This document shows positions 56,449-64,000 of a DNA stretch of 64,000 nt, piece after piece (the stretch's first letter is position 1; every line of letters starts with the position of its first letter). The notes under the pieces were generated by a model, which searched no databases, had not been told where the DNA came from, and saw only the letters and a program-made list of their open reading frames with translations. Location: the NCBI RefSeq assembly GCF_014212315.1, contig NZ_JACKXE010000002.1, forward strand, positions 372,001 to 436,000. Direction: 5' to 3'. Source of the stretch: Nocardioides luti (GTDB lineage Bacteria > Actinomycetota > Actinomycetes > Propionibacteriales > Nocardioidaceae). The position numbers were made by a program, and so were the translations under genes.

Positions 56449-57331
56449 GAGTCATCTCCCGGGTTCCGAAGAGTCCGGACGGTCGCACGAGGAGCACGGC
56501 GACCATCACGACGTACGGCACGACGTCGCCGAAGCCACGACCCAGGAACGCGATCTCGTCCTGGTAGCCGGCGGCCATCGCCTCGGCGACGCCGATCAGC
56601 AGGCCGCCGACGAGGGCGCCCCCGGTGGAGTCGAGACCCCCGAGGATCGCGGCGGGCAGGGCGCTCAGGGCGACCGTGGCGACCGCGGGGGTCACGCCCG
56701 GGGTCGGCGCACCGACCGCGAAGAGGCCCGCGACCGCGGCGAGCACGCCCGCGATCATCCAGGCGACCATCGAGACGCGGCCCATCCGGATGCCCATGAG
56801 CGCGGCGGCCTCGCCGTCCTCGGCCGCGGCCCGCATCGAGATGCCCCAGCTGGAGTACTTGAACGTGACGAAGAAGGCGGTGATGAGGATCCCGGCCACC
56901 ACGATGGCGAGCGCCCGGTTGGTGGTGATGCCGACGCCGCCGAGCGAGATCGACTCACCACCCCACGGGTGGCCGACGTTGAGGATGTCGGAGCCGATCC
57001 GGCGGGTGAGCTCGGTGACGATGATCAGGTCCACGCCGATCGTGAGGATGGCGAGGCTGATGACGGGGGCACCGCGGAGCCGGTTGATGAGGACCCGCTC
57101 GACGAGGATCGCGGCGACCGCGGAGCCGACGATGCCCAGCGCGACCGCCCCCCAGAAGCCGAGGGTCTCGTGGAAGCGGCCCATCAGGTAGGCGCCGAGG
57201 AGGAGCAGCGAGCCCTGCATGAAGCTGGTGACCTCGCTGGCCTTGAAGATGATGACGAAGCCCAGGGCGATGAGCGCGTAGATCGCGCCCAGCGACAGGC
57301 CGTTCAGCAGCAGGGACAGGAATTGCGTCAC
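56441..57331 (-). CDS. Branched-chain-type ABC transporter permease LivH
   Basis: A 296-residue permease with eight or so spans: LNGLSLGAIYALIALGFVII at the N-terminus and AAAEDGEAAALMGIRMGRVSM as coupling loop. ATPase gene upstream overlaps by four bases. Confidence 0.92.
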   Translation of the reverse strand: MTQFLSLLLNGLSLGAIYALIALGFVIIFKASEVTSFMQGSLLLLGAYLMGRFHETLGFWGAVALGIVGSAVAAILVERVLINRLRGAPVISLAILTIGVDLIIVTELTRRIGSDILNVGHPWGGESISLGGVGITTNRALAIVVAGILITAFFVTFKYSSWGISMRAAAEDGEAAALMGIRMGRVSMVAWMIAGVLAAVAGLFAVGAPTPGVTPAVATVALSALPAAILGGLDSTGGALVGGLLIGVAEAMAAGYQDEIAFLGRGFGDVVPYVVMVAVLLVRPSGLFGTREMTRV

Positions 57332-58190
57332 TGGGGACTCTCCTCGTGGTGGACCTGGTCCGCCGCGGCGGCGGGGTCGACGTCGTCGCCGGACCCGAGG
57401 TAGGCGCGGATGACGTCGGGGTCGGCCTGCGTCTCGTCCGGGGTGCCGTCCGCGATCCGGCGACCGAAGTCGAGGACCGTGACCCGGTCGGCGATGCTCA
57501 TGACCATCCCCATGTCGTGCTCGACGAGGACGATCGAGATGCCCAGGCCGTCACGGATCTGGAGGACGGCCTGCGCCATCCGCTCGGTCTCCTCGGCGTT
57601 CATGCCGGCCACCGGCTCGTCGAGCAGCAGCAGGCGGGGCTCGGTGCAGAGGGCCCGGGCGACCTCGACGCGCTTCTGGTCGCCGTACGACAGCACGCCG
57701 ACGGGGGTGTGGAACTTGGAGCCGAGCTCGAGGAAGTCCGCGATCTCGCGGACCCGCTCCCCGTGGCGACGCCCCTCGCGGGTGGCCGACGGGAGCCGCA
57801 GGCCGGAGGACACGAAGCCCGCCTTGGTCAGCGAGTGCCGGCCGAGCATGAGGTTCTCCCCCACCGACTGGCCGGCCGAGAGCGCGATGTTCTGGAAGGC
57901 GCGGGCGACCCCGAGCTTGGCGATCTTGTGCGGCCGCAGCCCGGTGAGCACGGTGTCGCCGAGGCGCACCTGCCCGGAGGTGGCGCGGTAGACGCCCGAC
58001 AGCACGTTGAACATCGTCGACTTGCCCGCCCCGTTGGGGCCGATGACGGCGTGGACCGTGCCGGGACGGACCGTGAAGGACACCTCGGAGAGGGCCTTGA
58101 GGGCGCCGAACTCGACCGTGACGTTGTCGACGGTGAGGGTCTCGACGTCCTCGCGGAGGTCGACGTCGGAGGTCGGGTCGGAGGTCGTGG

Positions 58191-58194
<4 letters not shown>
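57328..58194 (-). CDS. Branched-chain-type ABC transporter ATPase LivG
   Basis: A 288-residue ATPase: Walker A GPNGAGKST, signature LSYGDQKRVEVARAL, Walker B LLLLDEPVAGMNAEET, and the LivG-specific ARAFQNIALSAGQSVGENLM. ATG at 58192-58194 overlaps the livF stop; the longer frame upstream lies in livF. Confidence 0.93.
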
Positions 58195-59014
<820 letters not shown>

Positions 59015-59018
<4 letters not shown>

Positions 59019-60508
59019 GCTCGGGTCTCCAGACGTAGCGCGCGCTTGAGGATCTTGCCGGTGGAGGTCTTCGGGATCTCCTGGACGATGTCGACGACGC
59101 GGGGGTACTGGTGGGCGGCGACCCGCCCCTTGACGAAGGCGCGCAGCTCGCCCGCGGTGGCCACGGCCCCGGGCTTGAGGGTGACCACGGCGCGCACCTC
59201 CTCGCCCAGGCTCGGGTGCGGGACACCGACGACCGCGGCCTCGTCGACGGCGCGGTGCTCGTGCAGCACGTCCTCGACCTCCCGCGGGAAGACGGTGTCG
59301 GGGCCGCGGCTGATCAGCTCCTGGGTGCGGTCCACGACGTAGAAGAAGCCGTCGGCGTCCCGCACGCCGACGTCGCCGGTGCTCAGCCAGCCGTCGGCGA
59401 ACGCCGCCGCGGTCGCGGCGGGGTGGTCCCAGTAGCCCTTCATGACGTTCGGTCCCCGCACGACGAGCTCCCCGGGCTGGCCGTCGGCGACCTCGGCACC
59501 ACGCGCGTCGACGACCCGGAGGTCGACGCCGAGGACGGGGGTGCCGACCGAGCCGACGCGCCGGTGGTCGACCCGGTTGGAGGTCGTGAGCGGCGAGGTC
59601 TCGGCCAGCCCGTAGCCGTCGAGGACCAGGCACCCGAAGGCCTCCTCGAAGGCCAGCAGCACGTCGACGGGCAGCGGCGCGCCGCCGGAGAGGCACACGC
59701 GCAGCGCGGACAGGTCGGCGTCGGCGTGCAGGGGGTGCGCCAGCAGGGCGGCGTACGTCGCCGGGCCGGCCGCCAGCACGCTGACCCGGCGGTCCTGCAG
59801 CGTGCGCAGGGCGGCCTCGGCGTCGTGGCTGTCGTCCAGCAGCGCCAGGCAGGCGCCGGACCGCACGGCGGCGTTCAGCGCGGCGGTCTGGCCCAGCGCG
59901 TGGGACAGCGGGAGCCCGGCGAGGACGACGTCCTCGGAGGTCAGGTGCACCAAGTCGTTGACGACCACCTCGCAGTTGCGCGCGAGGTTGCCGTGGGTCA
60001 GCTCGGCGCCGCGGGGGGCGCCGGTGGTGCCGGCCGTGTAGAGGACGACCGCCGTGTCGTCGGGGTCACGGGGCTCGACCTCGTCGCGGGGCTCGGTCTC
60101 CCCCAGCAGGCCCGGGAGGCCGTCCGGGCCGAGCACGACCACGAGGACGCCGAGCGTGCGGGCGAGGGGCTCGACCGCGGCGCGCCCGCTCGGCACGACC
60201 ACGACGGTGCCGGCGCCGGAGTCGCGCAGCCGCAGACCGACCTCGTGCTCCGCGAGGCGCGGGCTCATCGGGACGACCACCGCGCCGAGACGCAGGATGC
60301 CGTAGTAGAGGGCCGTGAACTCCGGGACGTCCGGGAGGACCAGGGCGACGCGGTCGCCGACACCGACGCCGCGGACGGCCAGGAGGCCGGCGACCCGACG
60401 GCTCGCGAGGTCGAGGTCGGCGTAGCTGAGAGCGGTCTCCCCGAGCGTCACCGCGGCGGAGCGGCCGCGGGCGCGGGCCGTCCGGTCGAGGTTCTCGGCG
60501 AGGTTCAC
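59015..60508 (-). CDS. AMP-binding acyl-CoA ligase
   Basis: A 497-residue ANL-superfamily ligase: phosphate loop VVLYTAGTTGAPRGAELTH, LDGYGLAETSP, the hinge STGDVGVRDADGFFYVVDR, and the C-terminal catalytic Lys in PKTSTGKILKRAL. It activates a carboxylic acid to its CoA thioester. It is the first gene of the ligase-livF-livG-livH-livM-livK operon, so import and activation appear coupled. Chain length or aromatic nature of the substrate is not decided by sequence. Confidence 0.92.
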
Positions 60509-60609
60509 GCGGGGGGCTCCGTCGCAGCAGGGGTCGTCGGTCCCTCCCCATCATTTGTGTGACGGGCCCCACTCGGCCATAGTGACCACACTCACATCCC
60601 CGGTGAATG

Positions 60610-60627
60610 TTTGTTCCCCGGAACAAA
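60610..60627. promoter_or_regulatory. 18-bp palindrome between ligase operon and PucR gene
   Basis: TTTGTTCC (60610-60617), CC, GGAACAAA (60620-60627) is an exact inverted repeat located 13 bases before the preferred start of the PucR gene and about 100 bases before the divergent ligase gene. A half-degenerate copy lies at 61896-61913. Confidence 0.6.
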
Positions 60628-60639
60628 GGAGACGACTCG

Positions 60640-61866
60640 GTGTCCCCCGACGTGACCCGCTCCCACCCCCCGACACAGCCCTCGATCCACCCCCGGATCA
60701 CGGCCGCCTGCGAGAGCCTCCTGGAGGACGTCGACGACATCGCGTCGTCGTGCTCGGGCATCATCCGGCGCGAGGAGCCGCACTACGTCGACATCATGAG
60801 CTTCGAGGAGCTGGCCCACGCCGTACGCCCCAACATCATCGGCCTGGTCGAGAGCGTGATGGTCAACGAGACCAGCCTGCTGGCGGCCCCGCGGCGCACC
60901 GGCCGGGAGCGGGCGCAGGCGCGCGTGCCGCTCACGATGGTGCTGCACGCCTACCGCCTGACCGCCCTCCACATCTGGGACCGGCTGGTCCGGCTGTGCG
61001 GCGAGAACGCCGAGTCCAACCGGGCCCTGCTCGACTCGGCCTCGGCCCTCTGGAGCGCGGTCGACGTCTACTGCCAGGAGCTGGCGACGGCGTACCGCGA
61101 CGTCGAGACCGAGCAGCTGCTGCGCGACGTCCGGGTCCGCGAGGCCGCCCTGGCCTCGCTCTTCAGCGGGGTGAGCGGCACGGGTGAGCACTTCGCGGAC
61201 GTCGCCGACGCGCTGCGGCTGCCCAAGGTCGGCCGCTTCGTGGTCGTGGCGTCGGACTCGTGGCGGGTCGAGCCCGAGCGGGCGCCGGCGACCGCCGAGC
61301 GCGCGCTGGCCTCCCTCGGGGTGCGCTCGGCGTGGCGCTCGGAGGCCGACGGCGAGGTGGGCCTCGTGGTCCTGACCCACGCCCAGCGCATCGAGCGGCT
61401 GATGGACAACCTGGCCTCGCTCACCGTGGGACGGGTCGGGATCAGCGAGACCTTCGAGGCCGTCGTCGAGACGCCGCTGGCGGTCAACCAGGCGCGCCTG
61501 GCCCGCGACACGGCCACCCCGGGCCAGGACGGCGTGATGCGCTTCGGCGACTCCCGCGTGGCCGCGCTCGTCGCCGCGACCCCCGACCTCGCGCTCGGCC
61601 TCGCCCAGCAGGTCCTGGGGGCGGTGCTGGAGCAGACCGAGGAGGAGCGTTGCCTGCTCGTGGGCACCCTGCGGGCGTGGTACGACGCCCAGGGATCGGC
61701 CGCGGAGGCGGCCAAGCTGCTCCACTGCCACCCCAACACGGTCCGCTACCGGCTCTCCAAGGTGACCCAGCTGACCGGGCGCGACCTGCACGTCCCCAGC
61801 GACGTCGTGCACCTCTACTTGGCCCTCGAGGCGACCCGGCTGTTCCCGCCGGTCCCGGCCGACTGA
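60640..61866 (+). CDS. PucR-family transcriptional regulator
   Basis: A 408-residue regulator. The N-terminal two thirds resemble a RsbR-like/PucR sensor region, and the C-terminal PucR helix-turn-helix is clear (AAEAAKLLHCHPNTVRYRLS, then KVTQLTGRDL). The GTG at 60640 has GGAG eight bases upstream; an ATG at 60607 is in frame but overlaps the palindrome, so the GTG is preferred. Divergent from the ligase-Liv operon, its probable target. Confidence 0.88.
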   Translation: MSPDVTRSHPPTQPSIHPRITAACESLLEDVDDIASSCSGIIRREEPHYVDIMSFEELAHAVRPNIIGLVESVMVNETSLLAAPRRTGRERAQARVPLTMVLHAYRLTALHIWDRLVRLCGENAESNRALLDSASALWSAVDVYCQELATAYRDVETEQLLRDVRVREAALASLFSGVSGTGEHFADVADALRLPKVGRFVVVASDSWRVEPERAPATAERALASLGVRSAWRSEADGEVGLVVLTHAQRIERLMDNLASLTVGRVGISETFEAVVETPLAVNQARLARDTATPGQDGVMRFGDSRVAALVAATPDLALGLAQQVLGAVLEQTEEERCLLVGTLRAWYDAQGSAAEAAKLLHCHPNTVRYRLSKVTQLTGRDLHVPSDVVHLYLALEATRLFPPVPAD

Positions 61867-61895
61867 GCCCCGGCACCCACGCGCGCAGGGGTGCG

Positions 61896-61913
61896 GTTGT
61901 ACGCCGGAACAAA
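61896..61913. promoter_or_regulatory. Second copy of the TTTGTTCC-n2-GGAACAAA element
   Basis: The right half GGAACAAA (61906-61913) is identical to that at 60620-60627 and is preceded by CC; the left half GTTGTACG keeps five of eight positions. It lies about 90 bases before the next gene, just after the PucR stop. Confidence 0.5.
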
Positions 61914-62000
61914 GCCCGGTCCAGTCCGCCAAGGCTCGGGTCCCGCGGCCGGTCACCTCCAGTCAGGTCGTCGACAGGTGGAGCCACCGACGGTGGGCAC

Positions 62001-62816
62001 ATGACGACGACGACACCCGCCTCCGGGCTCCGCCGGACGATGCTGAACAAGGTCCCCGAGGTCACCCTCTACTTCTGGGTCATCAAGATCCTGTGCACCA
62101 CGGTGGGCGAGAGCTTCGCGGACTACATCAACGAGACCCTGGGCTTCGGGCTCACCAACACGACGCTGCTCTTCTCGGCCGCGCTGGTCGTGGTGCTGGT
62201 GTTCCAGTTCCGTGCCCGGCAGTACCTCCCGCCGGTGTACTGGCTGGCCGTGGTGCTCATCAGCGTGGTCGGCACCCTGCTCACCGACAACCTCACCGAC
62301 GCCCAGGGCACGCCGCTGTGGATCAGCTCCACGGTCTTCACCGTGCTGCTGGCCGTGGTGTTCGGCGTCTGGTACGCCCGGGAGCGCACGCTGTCGATCC
62401 ACTCGATCGTCACGACGCCGCGCGAGTCGTTCTACTGGCTCACGGTGCTGGTCACCTTCGCGCTCGGCACCGCCGTCGGGGACTGGACGCTCGAGCTGAC
62501 CGGCTGGTCGCCGGGTGCCGCGGTGCTGCTGCCGGCCGGCCTGATCGCGCTCGTGTTCGTGGCCTGGAAGGCGGGCGCCGGACCGGTGCTGACCTTCTGG
62601 ATCGCCTACATCCTCACGCGCCCCCTCGGCGCCAACATCGGCGACTTCCTGGCCTCCGACCGCTCCGAGGGAGGCCTGGGCCTGGGCACGCTCGGGACCA
62701 GCGTGCTGTTCCTCGCGACGATCGCGATCGTGGTCGCCTACCTGACCGTCACCCGCGTCGACCGGACCGAGGAGGGCCAGGTCACGTCGCCACGTCCTGG
62801 ACCCTCGTCGGAGTAG
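62001..62816 (+). CDS. Multi-span membrane protein, COG4705-like
   Basis: A 271-residue protein with about eight hydrophobic spans. KVPEVTLYFWVIKILCTTVGE is the family N-terminus. A short G-x4-D motif recurs four times at helix ends: GESFADY, GTLLTDN, GTAVGDW, GANIGDF, suggesting internal duplication. Function unknown; a transport role is inference only. The open frame extends upstream inside pucR but ATG 62001 fits the family. Confidence 0.8.
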   Translation: MTTTTPASGLRRTMLNKVPEVTLYFWVIKILCTTVGESFADYINETLGFGLTNTTLLFSAALVVVLVFQFRARQYLPPVYWLAVVLISVVGTLLTDNLTDAQGTPLWISSTVFTVLLAVVFGVWYARERTLSIHSIVTTPRESFYWLTVLVTFALGTAVGDWTLELTGWSPGAAVLLPAGLIALVFVAWKAGAGPVLTFWIAYILTRPLGANIGDFLASDRSEGGLGLGTLGTSVLFLATIAIVVAYLTVTRVDRTEEGQVTSPRPGPSSE

Positions 62817-62853
62817 CACCGAGAAGACGTCGGGTTCTGGCATCATTCGCTTC

Positions 62854-63597
62854 ATGACGACGGCCTCGGGTGAAGACAGACGGGCCCTCGTAGTCGAGGA
62901 CGACGAGGACATCCGGGAGCTGATCACCTTCACGCTGTCCACGCAGGGCTTCGACGTCACTGCCGTGGACAGCGGGCTCGCCGGGGTCGAGGCCGTCCGC
63001 GCCCTCGACCCCGACCTGATCACGCTGGACCTCGGCCTGCCCGGGATCGACGGGATCGAGGCGTGCCGCCGCATCCGCGAGCTCACCGACGCCTACGTCG
63101 TGATGATCACGGCCCGCGACGACGAGGTCGAGCGGCTGATCGGTCTCGAGACCGGCGCCGACGACTTCATCTCCAAGCCGTTCAGCCCGCGCGAGCTCAA
63201 GGCCCGGGTCAACGCGATGTTCCGCCGGCCGCGCCGCGGCCCCGCCACCGTCGCCGCGGTCGCGGCGCCGGTGGCCGCGGGCGACGAGCACGAGGTCCTC
63301 AACCACGGCGACCTGTCGGTGGACGTCGACGGCCGGCGCGCCTTCCAGAACGGCACCGAGCTCTCGCTCACGCGCACGGAGTTCGACCTCCTCACCGAGC
63401 TGATGCGTACGCCGGCCCGGGTCTGGTCCCGCGAGGCGCTGCTGCGCAGCGTCTGGGACACCGAGTGGGCCACCGACACGCACCTGGTCGAGGTGCACAT
63501 CGGCAACCTGCGCCGCAAGCTGGGCGAGACGCCCGGCAGCGCGCGGCTGATCCGCACGGTACGCGGCGTGGGCTACCGCATGGAGAGCTCGGGCTGA
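62854..63597 (+). CDS. OmpR/PhoB-family response regulator
   Basis: A 247-residue regulator. Receiver domain 9-125 with the acidic pair Asp16-Asp17, phospho-acceptor Asp59 (LITLDLGLPGIDG) and Lys in FISKPFSP. After an Ala-rich linker (about 130-145), a winged-helix DNA-binding domain (LSLTRTEFDLLTELMRTPARVWSREALL) fills 150-247. No histidine kinase is adjacent in the window; an Hpt-like protein lies convergent to it. Confidence 0.93.
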   Translation: MTTASGEDRRALVVEDDEDIRELITFTLSTQGFDVTAVDSGLAGVEAVRALDPDLITLDLGLPGIDGIEACRRIRELTDAYVVMITARDDEVERLIGLETGADDFISKPFSPRELKARVNAMFRRPRRGPATVAAVAAPVAAGDEHEVLNHGDLSVDVDGRRAFQNGTELSLTRTEFDLLTELMRTPARVWSREALLRSVWDTEWATDTHLVEVHIGNLRRKLGETPGSARLIRTVRGVGYRMESSG

Positions 63598-63633
63598 GCC
63601 GGCTGCCTCCAGTCGCTGGGGTGGCTCAGGCGC

Positions 63634-64000
63634 TCAGGCGCTGAGGCCGAGGTACTCCGCCAGCGCGTGGTCGGCGCGGGCCGCCGCGACGGGCAGCCGG
63701 GACGCCACGGTGCGGGCGGCGGTGACGTCGAAGCGCCGCACGTTGTCCTCGATGTCGAGCGCCAGGTCGGCGAGCTCGCAGGTGCCGACGGTGACCGAGG
63801 AGACCTTGAGGCTGAGGGTGGCGTCGAGCGCCGCGTCCACGTCCGCCTTGAGCAGGGCGCTGGTGATCCGGTTCACCCGGCCGGCCAGCATCTGGCGGTA
63901 CCGCGTCGCGAAGACGGAGGTGAAGGCACGGTCGTTCACGTCGATGGCCATCCGCACCAGGGCGGCTGCGTCGAAGGCAGGAACAGCGGACAGCGTGGAC
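63634..64000 (-). CDS. Hpt-like protein without the phospho-histidine, cut by window edge
   Basis: The visible frame continues to the right edge, so the N-terminus is missing. The four-helix Hpt signature is present (LSLKVSSVTVGTCELADLALDIE) but the usual His two residues before LK is Leu in DATLSLKVSSV. Such a protein could bind a response regulator without passing phosphate. The neighbour is a response regulator, and the two are convergent. Confidence 0.6.
   Translation of the reverse strand, partial: STLSAVPAFDAAALVRMAIDVNDRAFTSVFATRYRQMLAGRVNRITSALLKADVDAALDATLSLKVSSVTVGTCELADLALDIEDNVRRFDVTAARTVASRLPVAAARADHALAEYLGLSA

Noticed and set aside
60607-60639. ATG at 60607 as the PucR start
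   Set aside because: It would place the 18-bp palindrome inside the coding region and has no ribosome binding site, whereas GTG 60640 has GGAG at good spacing.

Overview
The window is very GC-rich chromosomal DNA with many GTG starts, dense gene packing and stop/start overlaps of 1 to 10 bases (TGATG, ATGA, GTGA). Together with the gene families and gene orders this points to an actinobacterium, most likely of the Nocardioides type (Propionibacteriales). That placement is inference from gene content; there is no rRNA or tRNA gene here to confirm it.

Left part (1-10.3 kb): a gene-poor start with several hairpins, then nitrogen acquisition. An ammonium transporter (amt, +) faces a minus-strand operon: glnT-type glutamine synthetase, the three glutamate-synthase-like modules glxB/glxC/glxD, an FAD amine oxidoreductase, an allantoate-amidohydrolase-like metallohydrolase and an XRE-cupin regulator. 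GlnR-like boxes lie upstream of both amt and glnT. From 10.3 to 13.3 kb is a decayed stretch: a degenerate copy of the thiC 3' end and bluB start, one apparently intact ATP-grasp gene, a UDP-galactopyranose-mutase-like flavoprotein broken into at least five frame segments, and a broken histidine phosphatase that was once coupled to cobT.

Centre (13.3-42.4 kb): cofactor synthesis. A TPP riboswitch heads a minus-strand operon thiE-thiO-thiS-thiG-thiE2-thiD-thiC that runs into a bluB-cobT fusion gene, so synthesis and activation of the B12 lower ligand sit behind a thiamine switch. Back to back with it, a cobalamin riboswitch heads cobG-cobH-cobIJ. Next come cobM and cobL (-), a second cobalamin switch with chelatase chlID-cobO-cobBC (+), a third with cbtB-cbtA-cobS-cobD (+), and a fourth with the minus-strand operon cobN-cobF-ferredoxin-cobQ-cobK-cobU. 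CobG, CobF, CobN and BluB fit the oxygen-dependent route, but CobG is short. cobA and a working alpha-ribazole phosphatase are not in the window.

Right part (42.4-64 kb): small membrane proteins, an XRE/MmyB-type regulator divergent from an SDR and an NAD(P)-binding reductase, a CtlX-type hydrolase, a 5'-3' exonuclease, an osmoprotectant ABC transporter (+), and a six-gene minus operon for an acyl-CoA ligase plus a complete Liv-type ABC transporter. A PucR-type regulator is divergent from it. An 18-bp palindrome sits at the regulator's start, and a half-degenerate copy precedes the next gene, a multi-span membrane protein. The window ends with an OmpR-type response regulator and an Hpt-like protein cut by the window edge.
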